From Stenogyne calaminthoides (lineage: Eukaryota > Streptophyta > Magnoliopsida > Lamiales > Lamiaceae), in contig JBBCBC010000001.1 in NCBI GenBank assembly GCA_037126765.1, forward strand, positions 21,222,622-21,286,621: a DNA stretch of 64,000 nt. Reading direction: 5' to 3'. The notes below the pieces were generated by a model. That model was not told the DNA's origin. It was given only the letters and a program-made list of their open reading frames with translations, and made no database searches. Made by a program: the position numbers and the translations under genes. Shown piece by piece: positions 1 to 11,311 of this stretch. How positions within the stretch are numbered: the stretch's first letter is position 1; each line of letters begins with the position of its first letter.

Positions 1-1371
1 TTTAAAGCAAGACTAATGGCGAAAGGTTATACTCAGAAAGACAGGGATCGATTATGAGGAAATTTTTTCGCCCGTAGCCATGCTTAAGTCCATCTGTATT
101 CTCTTATCGATTGCTGCGCACTTCGACCTTGAAATCTAGCAAATAGATGTCAAGACAGCTTTCCTTAACGGAAGTCTTGATAAAGAGATCTATGTGCAAC
201 AACACCAAGGTTTCATTAAAACAGGCCAAGAACACCTAGTTTGTAAGCTCAAGAGGTCCATTTACGGACTCAAACAGGCATCCAGAGCCTGGAACCAAAG
301 TTTTGATCAAGTTGTAAAGTCTTATGGGTTTGATCAAAACGAGTTTGAAAGTTGTGTGTATAAAAAGCGTGTCGGAACTGCATTGGTATTCTTAGTACTA
401 TACGTAGATGACATTGTGATCATCGGGAACGATGTGAAGGTGTGGTCAGACGTAAGGGCATAGCTTTCAAAACTGTTTGATATGAAAGACTTAGGGAAAA
501 TCGGACACATCTTTGGGATCAAGATCACTCGAGATCGCAAGAAAATGATGATCGGGTTATCGCAAGTTTCATACATAGACACTGTCTTGAAACGCTTCAG
601 CATGCATGATTCCAAGAAAGGATTCGTACCTTTCAGACTTGGAATCCATCTATCCAAGAAAATGTTCCCTAAGACGAAAAGGAGATAGATGACATGAAAG
701 GTATTCCTTGTGCTTCTACCGCCGAAACCTTATGTATGCATTCTTTGTGTCTGAAACCGGATATCTGCTTTGTCGTAGGCATGGTAGCAAGATATCAAAG
801 TAACCCAGGGAAAGCGCATTGGATGACAGTTAAAAACATTCTGAAGTGTCTGAAAAGAACTCGGGATAGAATGTTGATTTATCGATCGATACTCCAATCC
901 CCATCGGCCACACTCGGACTCGGTTTCCAATCGATATAGATTCCAAAATTATCCGCCTCGGTTAGTGTGTTTCCGTTTGGGAAGTGTAGCCATCCAATGG
1001 ACGAGTGTGAAGCAGAAATGCATCACTGACTCAACCATGGAAGTCGGGTAAGTAGCTGCTTGTGAAGCAGTGAAAGAAATGATTGGGCTCTAGATCTTCT
1101 TAGTGGACTTGGATGGTGTTCTGAATTTGACTAGCAATATCTCTAGCTAGGGCGCTTTGCAATTCAAGAGAACCAAGAGTCCACGAGTCAAACAAACACA
1201 TTAAAGGAAAGACATCTTATACGAGAAATCGTTAAGAGAGGAGATATAGATGTGGCAAAGATAGCGTCTGAGGACAGCCTAGCAGATCCATTCACAAAGC
1301 GTCTGCCTCTGAATACATTCGAGAGACATGTGAGTGGAATGGGTGTCAAGACCGTTGCCAATCTGCTTTGA
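1..1371 (+). pseudogene. Cop-L unit 1: copia RT / RNase H 3' part, decayed
   Basis: This is the last third of a copia pol gene, encoding reverse transcriptase and RNase H. The window opens inside the RT fingers. The longest open stretch (194-463) holds the segment ending with RT motif YVDD at 401-412, after recognisable GLKQASRAWNQ residues. The thumb follows at 482-688 in another frame, and the RNase H region at about 950-1371 ends with the C-terminal block found in the sister copies (KTVANLL-like). Stops and frame changes at about 54, 137, 463, 688 and throughout RNase H show that it is dead. The copies at 53238-54226 and 49549-51157 are the best comparison. The first part of pol lies outside the window. 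Confidence 0.85.
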
Positions 1372-1470
1372 GTATAAGTGGGAGAAATTATTAGGTTCGT
1401 GTAGGTGACATTAGATGTCACGAACTACTCGAGACGTGTTGTAGTATACTTAAAAGCAGACTTTGAGTAT

Positions 1471-1481
1471 AAGTGGGAGAT
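1471..1481 (+). other. Polypurine tract
   Basis: AAGTGGGAGAT sits immediately before the TGTTGGGAT start of the LTR and is the expected plus-strand primer of a copia element. A second purine run of the same wording (AAGTGGGAGA) lies about 96 bp upstream, just after the pol stop. Confidence 0.8.
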
Positions 1482-3301
1482 TGTTGGGATTATACTGAAA
1501 AGTATGCTTTTACTTTGTATAATCGAAACTGAATTTTCAGACTTATTTACTGAAATAAATTGTTTATCATCGATGCTTTAAATATGATTGAATGTTATAT
1601 ATATTTCTTTGCATAATCTGTTCAATAATTAAATGCGTGTTACATCAGAGTTAATTTAGTGATACCCGATCACAGAAGATTAAATTAACAGTCCCTTGTA
1701 ACTATAAGTACGCCATTCACGACCTAGATGGAAATGAACAACCATCGCGAAAGGTTGAGATGTAAGGCTCAGATTGGTTTGTCTTGACCAGGAGATTACA
1801 CCAGTGCATGACTGATGCACTGAATAGGACCTACAGGAGGATAAATTCTTGAATCGAACAAGGAAGAATTAGACCTCGGTGGTTCGTTGTTTCTTAACCT
1901 TCGTCCCCTTAAATAGGATCACGTGGGATCGGTAACTATTGCTTTGACTTATCATGGGTAGCGAATCGTAGAGAGATTCAATACTTTTTATCTTGGGCAA
2001 TATTATTGGTCACATGTGATCGCTAAGATTTAATCTTAAAAATCGTGTGCAAGTACGCTTGCTTGATTTGCCCCCTTGGGAGGTTCATAAGTTTTATCAT
2101 ACCAAATCTTGCAAGTGGAATTAGTTTCCGGTATGGATAATAATGTTGAACCGTTCCTCGACCAAGGACAAAAGATATTAATTAACGGAAAGCTATTTCA
2201 GTGGCTTGAATTAATTAATGGGCTAGATAATCTTAAACACGGGAAATAATGATCGGAGCCATATTGATATAATATGGGTTAAGATGGATAGTGCAATATT
2301 AATTATGTAGTGGGATTAATTAATATTTATGGGCTTGAATTATATTGTGGCTCAATATTAGATATTCAAGATCCATTAGAAGGTCCAATCTTAATTCTCC
2401 TAAAGGCCCCCTGAGTAGCCCAACATATAGTCCAATAACTGAAAATGTGATTAAAATAAAATAAATATTGTTGCTTATATTTCCTCTTTTTTTCGAAAAT
2501 TATGGATAAAAGAGGGAGAAAGATTTTCTTTGAATTTTGTTATGGAATGAAGATATGTATTCTTGGAATACAAGATTGTCTCATTAAATTCAAGAAATCT
2601 CCCACTTGGTTATACATAGTGAAATTTCAAAATTTTGGAAATATAGTGGGAAGAAAGATTTTCTTGATTTTCTTGAAAAGATATTATGGAAGATATGTAT
2701 TTCTTGAAATACAAGAATATCTCATAAATTCAAGAAGATCCAAATCTAGGATTCTTGCACACTAATATTTTCGAAAATTCCATAAAATAGAGGAGGTGGA
2801 TTTTTTGTGGAATATTTTAATTATGGGAAAAAGAATATATGTGATATATTCAAGATTTCTTGGTGACCAAGAAAAGTCTTTTCCCACATTGAAAAAACAC
2901 ACAAATTTCGTTCACCCTCTCTCCTATATATAGGGGATGATTAGTTCATTCCCAAGTACAATTCCATGTGCTGGAAATATTAGCAAATCCACGAAAAGTG
3001 GTGCAACAAAGTTTATTTTTTCCTTTTGTTAATTGTTCATGAGTATCCTTCCAATTTGGATTGTCGAGCAAGGGCTAAGGGAATACTTGGGAAGTCCTTT
3101 TGGTTAGTCCATCCGACCGAAGTCACTGCCATCCCTAGAGGTACGTTCACGTAAACCCGTAGATTCCGCATGCGTAGGTTTTACGTGGCTTTTTATATGC
3201 ATGATATGTTGTTGCAATTAATTCATGCTAGTAATAATTAATGAATTAAATTTGTATTTAAATATTCACCCCAAATAGATCATGCAACTCATTCCCCAAC
3301 A
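1482..3301 (+). repeat. Cop-L middle LTR (about 1.82 kb)
   Basis: The LTR begins TGTTGGGATTATACTG and ends TTCCCCAACA. It lies between a polypurine tract and a decayed tRNA-Met primer site. It aligns by eye along its full length with the LTR at 5826-7666 and with those of Cop-N1, N2 and N3. U3 carries two imperfect direct repeats built on a TATTCTTG/CAAGAATA palindrome (about 2570 and 2700). Confidence 0.9.
2925..2932 (+). promoter_or_regulatory. LTR TATA box
   Basis: TATATATA is followed by GGGGATGA. Sister LTRs have TATAAATAGGGGATGA at the same place, so this is the core promoter at the U3/R boundary with one substitution. Confidence 0.6.
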
Positions 3302-4395
3302 AGCGTATCGAGCCACTTTGTTTTGACTCAAATTTTTAAATTATAATTTAATTAAGTGGACATTAAATTTGAAATTGGATAGTAGAACTGTTAGATCTGT
3401 TTTGCGGTATCCAATTGTCATGGATTTTAATGTTTTATTTTGCATGCATATAAACCGTGGTTTTTTTTTAATTCGATTCGCTCGATTTGTTTTTGCCTAA
3501 ATGAAAATCCAATGAGTAGACTAGGATTTGTTTGATTTGATCAATGTAATAGATTAGTCTAGATCTAGGTTTATTTATTTTTTGTAAATAAATTGTAACC
3601 GGATCTTGGGCCAAAAGACGAAGAATTAAAGGACGAAATCCGTAACCGAGTAGGCGGCGCGGGCGCTAAAGATTCAGCTTGGGCGGCGGCGGCTTCAGGC
3701 CGAGCGCCGAGAACGAGGATGAGGGTCGCCACAAGACGGGCAGTCAGCGCTCGCGTCGAATCAGACGGGCGGAAATACGGGCGCTACAAGGAGACGCAGG
3801 GCAAAGCCGGGTCGCTGGGCGAGGCAGAGGCAGCGGGTGGGCTGCCGCTCGCCGAGATCTGCCCGACGCTTTCGTCGACACCGCCGAGGCGTCTTGAGGC
3901 ACTTGCGGCAAGGCCACGGGCGGTGCCGAGGACATGTCCCTAAGCAAAGGCCGCCGGATCTTGGGCGTCTTCCCCTGCAAGGAGTTTGCGTGTGGGCGGT
4001 TCGAGACGAAGTATTTTTCGAGACGAACGAGTGAGAGAAATTCGAGACGTGTTTCTTCAAGATCAAGCGAAGAAAAAAATCAAACCATGACAATTGGATA
4101 ATTTGTGCCCAATATGTTTATTGTTCTGTTTTTGCTTGATTTTATTTGTCTTTATTTATGATTTATTTAATTTGTTTAAATGTGTTTGCATGAGGGTTGC
4201 CAAATTGAAAAATCTCAACTCCAAAATTACTAAGTATGTTTTAAATAATTAATTGACAATTTTATTCCGGATAATAAATTTGAATTAATTTTGACCTCCA
4301 TGATTTATTTATTTGTGAATTCTTTTGGAGAAATTCCCCAACGGATTCGGGTCAAAAGATAGGTTTCACATGAATGAATTCCAAACGGATGATTG

Positions 4396-4460
4396 TGGGT
4401 TATTACTAGTGGCGGCGATGACCCTCCCAACGAGGCTCGATCAAAGCGAAATAGTAATCC
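4396..4460 (+). other. Leader hairpin 1
   Basis: An ATTACTA/TAGTAAT outer stem encloses an apical CCTC-CCAAC-GAGG stem-loop. The same arrangement, with sequence changes, occurs at 41111-41174, 46879-46942 and 58084-58146. Confidence 0.55.
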
Positions 4461-4613
4461 TGTATTTAATCATGGTTATTACTTAGGTATAAAATTGATA
4501 TGCATATACTTCTCCGGAGTCCCTGTCAATTTTATATTGGTCAAGTGGGTGACAACTATTAATCTGGATATTAAAGGTTTATAATCGTTCTTGTTTGTAA
4601 CTCATTTGAATGT

Positions 4614-4651
4614 GTTTAAATAATGACCCACCCAACGTGGCTTATTTAAAC
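4614..4651 (+). other. Leader hairpin 2
   Basis: A perfect 10-bp outer stem, GTTTAAATAA/TTATTTAAAC, encloses an apical CCAC-CCAAC-GTGG. The equivalents at 41327-41365, 47098-47135 and 58355-58393 keep the pairing while changing the bases. Confidence 0.65.
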
Positions 4652-4774
4652 CTGCTTTTGAGATGTTGGGCGATGCATTGTTCATATTTTTTTTGAGATT
4701 TTAAATATGATGCATGTGATCGAATCTTGTGATATACTTGTCTTTATTGCATATAGTTGTTTATTTCAGATTCG

Positions 4775-5232
4775 ATGTCGTTACCTTTTAATCCACTGTT
4801 ATTATACTTAAAGTCAATACAATTTGTATGGAAACTATATTTATTGGAAAATTATAATTGTCATAACTGCACAAAAGCACAAGTGGATTTTGACACACAA
4901 AAATCGGATGAGCCAACCGACGAGTCAAAACACGCGGGACTCGTCGGATCACCTTCTTGAGAGATGTCGTCATTGAAAATGGTGGAGGAAAAACCCGTAA
5001 GGGATTCGTCCTCAAAATAGATGGCCCATCTAAACAAACTTGAGATTCCGAGTCTGATTATGATCCGGAGACTCGGATGAATTTGGTACTTCATTCTCTT
5101 GCCCGAAAAGGTTTTTTTTTTGAGCATTTTGGCCTCGCTAGCTAATTTGTTGCAAACTTTTGGACTCGGCAGAAATGATGATAAGGCACCAAACTCAAGC
5201 TTTGACGGCAAGTGGTCCATCTTAATCTTCTA
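4775..5232 (+). pseudogene. Cop-L unit 2 gag remnant, internally deleted
   Basis: The start MSLPFNPLL corresponds to MSQPFNPLF of the intact gag at 47255. Gag forms the particle shell and binds RNA. The first 67 codons stay open to 4960 and then frames break. Compared with Cop-N1 gag (58529-59350), two internal blocks are missing, and exactly the same two blocks are missing at 41484-41945 in Cop-N2. The remnant ends at CTTCTAGGCCAA, where sequence jumps directly to RNase H. No zinc knuckle, protease, integrase or RT remains. Confidence 0.75.
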
Positions 5233-5716
5233 GGCCAATCCCCATCGTCTACACAGACTCGGATTTCCAACAGATATAGATTCCAGAAATTATCTGCCTC
5301 AGTTAGTGTGTTTTCCATTTGGGAAGTGTAGCCATCAAATGGACGAGTGTGAAGCAGAAATGCATCAACGACTCAACCATGGGACTCGGGTAAGTAGGCG
5401 CTTGTGAAGCGATGAAAAGAACCGATTGGGCTCTAGATCTTCTTAGTGGACTTGGATGGTGTTCTGTATTTGTCTAGCAATATCTGCTAGGGGCAGTTGC
5501 GAATTCAAGAGAACCAAGAGTCCACGAGTCAAACAAACACATTAAACTAAAAACATCTTATACGAGAAATCGTTAAGAGAGGAGATATAGATGTGGCAAA
5601 GATAGCGTCCCGAGGACGGCGACTAGCGAGATCCATTCACAAAGCGTCTGCCTCTGAATACATTCGAGAGACATGTGAGTGGAATGGGTGTCAAGACCGT
5701 TTCCAATCTGCTTTGA
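5233..5716 (+). pseudogene. Cop-L unit 2 RNase H remnant
   Basis: The segment aligns with 900-1371 in unit 1 and 50690-51157 in Cop-N3, covering the C-terminal RNase H domain that removes RNA from RNA:DNA hybrids. It is joined directly to gag by a deletion of most of pol; CCAA is shared at the junction. It has many stops and small indels. Several of these fall on CAG/CTG sites: sister GCAGTGA reads GCGATGA here, and sister GTCTGAGG reads GTCCCGAGG here. Confidence 0.75.
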
Positions 5717-5814
5717 GTATAAGTGGGAGAAATTATTAGGTTGTGTAGGTGACATTAGATGTCACGGACTACACGAGACGTGTTGTAGTATACTTAAAAG
5801 CAGACTTTGAGTAT

Positions 5815-5825
5815 AAGTGGGAGAT
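5815..5825 (+). other. Polypurine tract
   Basis: AAGTGGGAGAT immediately precedes the LTR start at 5826. A second copy of the motif lies just after the pol stop at about 5720, with a GTGACAT/ATGTCAC hairpin between the two. Confidence 0.8.
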
Positions 5826-7666
5826 TGTTGGGATTATACTGAAAAGTATGCTTTTTACTTTGTATAATCGAAACTAAATTTCCAGACTTATTTACTGAAA
5901 TAAATTGTTTATCAATTGATGCTTTAAATATGATTGAATGTTATATATATTTCTTGCATAAACTGCTCAATAATTAAATGCGTGTTACATCAGTAGTTAA
6001 TTTAGTGATACCGGATCACGAAAGATTAAATTAACGATCCGCTTGAACTAAAAAGTATGCCATTCACGACCTATATGGAAATGAACAACCATCGCGAAAG
6101 GTTGAGGTGCAAGGCTCGATTGGTTTGTCTTGACCAAGAGATTACACTAGTGCATGACCGATCTTGTTGAATAGGACCTCACGAGGAGGATAAATTCTTG
6201 AATCGAACAAGGAAGAATTAGACTTGATGGTTCGTTGTTTCTTAACCTTCGGCCCTTAAATAGGATCACGTGGGATTGGTAACTATTGCTTTGACTTATC
6301 ATGGGTAGCGAATCAGAGAGATTCAATACTTTTTATCTTGGGCAATATTATTGGTCACATGTGATTGCTAAGATTTAATACGAAGAATCGTGTGCAAGTA
6401 CGCTTGCTTGATTTGCCCCCTGGGAGGTTCATAAGTTTTATCATACCAAATCTTGCAAAGTGGAATTAGTTTCCTAGATGGATAATAATGTTGAACCGTT
6501 CCTCGACCAAGGACAAAAGATATTAATTAACGGAAAGCTATTTCAGTGGCTTGAATTAATTAATGGGCTAGATAATCTTAAACACGGGAAATAATGATCG
6601 GGAGCCATATTGACTGTAATATGGGTTAAGATGGATGGTGCAATATTAATTATGTAGTGGGATTAATTAATATTTATGGGCTTGAATTATATTGTGGCTC
6701 AATATTAGATATTCAAGATCCATTAGAAGGTCCAATCTTAATTCTCCTAAAGGCCCCCCTGAGTAGCCCAACATATAGTCCAATAACTGAAAAGGTGATT
6801 AAAATAAAATAAATATTGTTGCTTAATATTTCCTCTAATTTTCGAAATATATGGATAAAAGAGGGAGAAAGATTTTCTTTGAATTTTGTTATGGAATGAA
6901 GATATGTATTCTTGGAATACAAGATTATCTCATTAAATTCAAGAAATCTCCCACTTGGTTATTTATATAGTAAATTTCGAAATTTTGAAAATATAGTGGG
7001 CAAGAATGATTTTCTTGAAAAGATATTATGGAAGATATGTATTTCTTGAAATACAAGGATATCTCATAAATTCAAGAAGATCCAAATCTTGGATTCTTGT
7101 GACACTTAATTTTCGAAAATTTTGTCCATAATAGAGGAGGTGGGATTTTTTGTGGAATATTTTAATTATGGGAAAAAGAATATAAGGGATATATTCAAGA
7201 TTTCTTGGTGACCAAGAAAAGTCTTTTCCCACATTGAAATATCACATAAATTTCGTCCACCCTCCCTCCTATAAATAGGGGATGATTAGTTCATTCCCAA
7301 GTACAATTCCATGTGCTGGAAATATTAGCAAATCCACATAAGTGGTGCAACAAAGTTTATTTTTCCTTTTGTTAATTGTTCGCGAGTATCCTTCTACCGG
7401 ATTGTCGAGCAAGGGCTAAGGGAATACTTGGGAAGTCCTTTTGGTTAGTCCGTCCGACCAAAGCCACTGCCATCCCGAGAGGTACGTTCACGTAAACCCG
7501 TAGATTCCGCATGCGTAGGTTTTACGTGGCTTTTTATATGCATGATATGTTGTTGCAATTATTATTTGAATTAATATAGGATTAATTCATGCTAGTAATA
7601 ATTAATGAATTAAATTTGTATTTAAATATTCACCCCGAATAGATCTGTGCAACTCATTCCCCAACA
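5826..7666 (+). repeat. Cop-L 3' LTR (about 1.84 kb)
   Basis: It begins TGTTGGGATTATACTG and ends CATTCCCCAACA. It is clearly the partner of 1482-3301. The next bases, AGCAA, are the candidate target-site duplication, but the matching left copy would lie outside the window. Beyond them a minus-strand TNT-like pol begins. Confidence 0.9.
7270..7277 (+). promoter_or_regulatory. LTR TATA box
   Basis: TATAAATA is followed by GGGGATGA, the family consensus core promoter. Confidence 0.7.
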
Positions 7667-8010
7667 AGCAAGCCATTGGGTAGACTCTATACATGTAACA
7701 ACTTCTTTGTAGGTGGATGGCTCATGAGAATCCACCGCTTCAGAAACCTGCAATGCATAACCCACCATATCCTCAAACTTGTATCGCCTTGGAGCCTCAA
7801 CTCCAATCCTTCTAGCTCGATCAAGAGCTATATTGTACGGTCTTGTCTCAGATGGTTGAGATTCTGTTGGTGATGCATCTTTCAGCTCGGTGCCAGAATG
7901 TGAGTGTTGTTCTCCATCTTTCTTTTGTGACTCACTCTGCTCCACCTGTTTGTCAACACTATTATTTTTTGATACAACGATAGACTTCACATTGGGGTTA
8001 AACATAGAAT
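7667..8010 (-). pseudogene. TNT-like copia: integrase-RT linker, cut by Cop-L
   Basis: Read on the minus strand, this is the variable linker between integrase and RT: SQPSETRPYNIALDRARR, then the APRRYKFEDMVGYAL region and an EPSTYKEVV block just before RT. The frame is open from 8005 until it runs into the Cop-L LTR at 7666, so the rest of RT lies to the left of the window or is lost. This frame is displaced from the integrase frame. The family encodes a single gag-pol polyprotein, so the break is a lesion, not a gene boundary. Confidence 0.75.
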
Positions 8011-8884
8011 TCTCATAAAAAATAACATTTCTGCTAAGTATGACTTTGCTTTCTGATGGAGACCAGATTCTATACCCCTTAACACCATTTCCATAGCCAC
8101 TAAAACTCCTTTCTTCGCCATTGGCTTCAATTTACCCTCACTTACATGATAATAAACTGTACATCCAAAAGCTCTTAAATTAGAGTAATATGCAGACTTA
8201 CCAGGCCACACCTCGTAAGGTGTTTTGTGGTTGATACCTGTGTGAGGTGAACGATTTATCAGGTAACATGTCGTGCTGACCACTTCTGCCCAAAATCTTT
8301 GGGTTAATCCTGTTGGGAAATAAACCCCAACAAATCCAGCATTAGAGAGCATGCATCGAGCTCTCTCCAGAAGTGTCTGATTCATGTGTTCTGCTACACC
8401 ATTCTGTTGTGGTGTATCTCGTATTGTATGATGTCTTGCGATCCCTTCATTCTTGCAGAACTCATAGAAATCAGAAGAACGTAATTCCAGACCATTATCA
8501 GTTCGCAGCCTTTTGATTTTCTTCTCTGTTTGATTTTCCACCAACGCCTTCCATTGCTTGAAACTCTTGAAAGCTTCACTTTTATGCTTCATCATAATTA
8601 CCCAAGTCATTCTTGAGTAGTCATCAATCATAGACACGAAGTATCTATTGCCTCCTAAAGATTCAACACGAGAAGGTCCCCAACAATCAAAATGGATATA
8701 ATCAAGTGTGTCTTTTATTCTATGAATTGCCTTGGGAAGCTTCATCGCGGAAACTTAATGCGATGAAGCTTCCCAAAAATACAGTGCTCACAGAAACCAA
8801 GACTAGTGACCTAGTGACCACCAAGAAAATCATCTTTCGACAGAATTTGCATCCCTCGTTCACTCATGTGCCAAGTCTCATGTG
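8000..8884 (-). pseudogene. TNT-like copia integrase, nearly intact core
   Basis: Integrase joins retroelement cDNA to chromosomal DNA. The HHCC zinc-binding start (HMRLG...CEHC, about 8885-8765) is broken by a 14-nt inverted duplication at about 8760. The rve core is open from 8745: DYIHFDCWGPS carries the first catalytic Asp, LRTDNGLELRS the second, and QQNGVAEHMNQTLLE the Glu. After it come NRSPHTGINHKTPYEVWPG and FGCTVYYHV, typical of copia integrase C-termini. A frameshift near 8090 ends homology. The order matches the gag and protease remains upstream on the same strand. Confidence 0.85.
8732..8776 (-). repeat. Perfect 17-bp inverted repeat inside integrase
   Basis: TTGGGAAGCTTCATCGC and its exact reverse complement are separated by 11 bp. 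One arm is the native coding sequence (FGKLHR on the minus strand). The other is inserted into the KFPKAIH region and shifts the frame. Confidence 0.85.
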
Positions 8885-9312
8885 TCATAACTTAGTCAAG
8901 TCGTCTTTGTGAACTTCCAATGATGCAACAACAACAGAGTCAGATAGCGTTGAACCTTGCAAAAAGTACAAAGTTCCTCGCTTCACACCTTTCAGAACCA
9001 CATTAGAACCCTTGTAGACATACAAAACTCCACATTCACCTCTGAAACTGAAACCCTTACTGTCTAGAAGACTAAGTGATATCAGATTCTTCGTCATTTG
9101 TGGAACATGCCTAACATCGTTCAATGTGCAAAATTTACCATCATGTGTCCGTAATTGAATTGAGCTTATTCCAACCGCCTTGCAAATAGAACTGTTGGCC
9201 ATAGAAATATTGCCTCCATCCACTTGCTCGTAAGTTGTAAATCACTCTTTGCGCGGACATATATGATAAGATGCCCCGGAATCAAGAACCCACACATCAG
9301 GGTGATGTGTTT
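8885..9312 (-). pseudogene. TNT-like copia protease
   Basis: This is an aspartic protease that cuts the Gag-Pol polyprotein. On the minus strand the sequence reads PDVWVLDSGASYHICP with the DSGA catalytic motif (about 9296-9250). A stop follows at about 9244, then an open frame (9223-8885) with the DGKFCTLNDVRHVPQMTKNLISLSLLDSKG region typical of the protease to pre-integrase join. It ends against the zinc-binding start of integrase. One stop and no large deletion separate it from a working frame. Confidence 0.8.
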
Positions 9313-9419
9313 GTCCATTAGCAACTAGGACTACATCCTCCTCGGAGTTGGTGTCATCTCCTTCAGCAACAACAACAGTACCTGCTTTGTCTTCCTGCTT
9401 CTTCTTCTTCTTCGGACAA

Positions 9420-10063
9420 TCATTTTTCCAATGACCTGGCTCTTTGCAGAAGTTTCAAATATCATTTGGTTTAGAACCCTTAGACCTAGGCTTCTTGAAT
9501 TTCTTATTTCCCGATTTTTCAGGTCCCTTGTTCCCATTAGCTACTAGTCCAGCAACCTGATTATCTGAACTTTCACCACTCATCTTATGTCGCAACTCTC
9601 TAGTATGCAGAGATGATCTAGCCTCTTCCAAGGACACAGTGTCTTTCCCAACAATGAAAGATTACACAAAATTCTCATACAACAAAGGTAGAGAAACCAA
9701 TATAATTAAAGCAGCATCCTCATCATCAACTTTAACATCAATATTACACAATTCTAATAGAATTGTATTCAATTGAACCAGATGATCACGAAGTGGCTGA
9801 CCTTCATCCATACGCAAACTGAATAGACGTTGTTTCAACAATAACTTATTGGTTAGCGAATTCGTCATATACAGACTCTCCAACTTCAACCATAAACCAA
9901 CCGCAGTTTCCTCCTCTGCGACTTAGGTAATGATGTCATCTGCGAGCATCAACGGTGCCCACAGTCCTTGTTGTTTCAACAAGGCACACATCTTGATATG
10001 CCATAAACTGAAACTGTTCTTCCCATTGAACTTGTCGATTTTCATGTTTATCTCACCCATCAT
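9420..10063 (-). pseudogene. TNT-like copia gag
   Basis: Gag starts at 10063 (MMGEINMKIDKFNGKNSF) and runs leftwards. The FSLWHIKMCALLKQQGLW block and the LFSLRMDEGQPLRDHL block are typical of the UBN2 retrotransposon gag domain. A KKFKKPRSKGSK basic stretch precedes a CCHC zinc knuckle at about 9480-9440, readable as FCKEPGHWKNDC; the first Cys codon appears to have become a stop (TGA). Stops near 9926 and 9660 break the frame. At its 5' end gag abuts an LTR-D fragment in the opposite orientation, with no leader of its own. Confidence 0.8.
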
Positions 10064-10069
10064 CTTGAT

Positions 10070-11311
10070 CTTAGAGGGTATTGGTATACTCATCCGAGAA
10101 ACCGTTTGATGTAAGTCCACAATATGTGTCTACGGGTGTCTCGGTTAGTGGGAGTGATGCGATACTCCTTTGACTTGAGGTCAATACGCACGACATGTGT
10201 GGAGTGATGAACTTTGACTATGACCGACGCTTGCACCCGTCTATGGGTAGATATGGCTTGGATTGGGTTCATCACGAAGTTCATGTGCGTGGTAGTTGAG
10301 CCAAGAATAGGATTCATTCCTCAATGTGGATTTAGAGAGAATACTCATCTTCTCATCATAATTGGATCAAAGTCATCGGCTGATGCACGTCAACTTAGAC
10401 TTTGTGGCTAAGTGTGACATACATGATCAATTAGTGGTTAGAGATAATATGATTAAGTTATTTGAATAGACACTTCATCATGTTCAAGACTTAATCGAGT
10501 ATTCGCGAATGAAAGGAGGAAATTGTAATAACCCATGTTTCAGTTACAGGTAGTTGCACGTTTCTCGCAACGTACCTCATTTATTGAGAATGTCTGATTT
10601 ATTGTCTAGAGTTAAATTAAGACCGTTAGTTTAACTAATCACTCGATATATGGGGGCCTATGGGTCACACAACAAGTAGTTCCCTTTTACTGATTATAGT
10701 TGGTTGATTAAATGTTAAATTGGATTTAATATTTAATTTATGGAGAATTAATTAATAATAGATTAATTTAGAATTAATTATTATTAATGTTTAATTAAAT
10801 TGGATTTAATTAAATAAGATTCCCAATAATAATATATGAAATATTATTATAGGATTTAATATATATGGAATCAAATCCGTAGAGATTTAATATACATGCG
10901 AATTAAATCCGTAGAGATTTTATATTTGGGAAATAAATCTAAAAGATTTATTTTATAAGATTAGGAATTTTATTTCCTAATCAGGTTAGCTTAAGATTTA
11001 AGCTGGGCCTCTCCCTATATATATGAGCTCTTGGGAATTCACAAACAACGTTAATTCATATTTTCTCCATAAAATCTAGAATAGGAATTTTCCTAGCAAA
11101 TTCCATCTCAGATTCAACTCTGGCAAATCTGTGCAAGTCCGCGAACTAGGATTACGTGGATACCATAGTAGAGAAATATGCGTACGATTTACTGTAAAGT
11201 TTCTCTTTATGTTTATACGTATTCAATTATGCAATTACGTGTTCGTTGTTGGTGAACTGTTTATTTCCGCTGAGCATGTATTACGTGTTTACGTGCCTCT
11301 AAATTCCAACA
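10070..11311 (+). repeat. LTR-D copy 1, 5'-truncated solo-like LTR
   Basis: The sequence from CTTAGAGGGTA to AATTCCAACA matches 18810-19962 with many substitutions. It lacks the first 360 bp that the other copy has. Plus orientation is shown by the TATA box and the CCAACA end. No primer site follows, so this is a solo or partial LTR. Its left edge touches the start of the minus-strand TNT-like gag. Confidence 0.75.
11016..11024 (+). promoter_or_regulatory. LTR-D TATA box
   Basis: CTCCCTATATATATGAGCTC is shared with the second LTR-D copy at 19669-19677. Confidence 0.55.

Larger units (their letters stand above)
3302..4774 (+). other. Cop-L unit 2 untranslated leader with GC-rich block
   Basis: The leader starts with a decayed primer site at 3303-3314 (GCGTATCGAGCC against TGGTATCAGAGCC). 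A GC-rich block at about 3640-3960 interrupts AT-rich sequence. After it comes the family-wide stretch around 4080-4600 containing two hairpins. Open frames in the GC block exist on both strands and look like an effect of composition. No conserved protein was recognised. Confidence 0.7.
1..7666 (+). mobile_element. Cop-L: tandem Ty1/copia array (body-LTR-body-LTR)
   Basis: This is a plus-strand copia array. A pol 3' end (1-1371) runs through a polypurine tract into an LTR (1482-3301). That LTR is followed by a decayed primer site, a leader, a gag remnant joined to an RNase H remnant, a second polypurine tract and a second LTR (5826-7666). The middle LTR therefore serves two bodies, as expected from unequal recombination between LTRs or a tandem integration. 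The left end is outside the window. The right end abuts a TNT-like pol fragment, so the insertion target was that older element. Confidence 0.85.

Noticed and set aside
1482..3301. LTR as one half of a solo pair with LTR-D
   Set aside because: Ends are similar (TGTT...CCAACA) but interior sequences are unrelated; they are two families.
3679..4093. Overlapping open frames on both strands in the GC-rich leader block
   Set aside because: Composition alone gives long frames there; sister elements have unrelated sequence in the slot and no shared protein.
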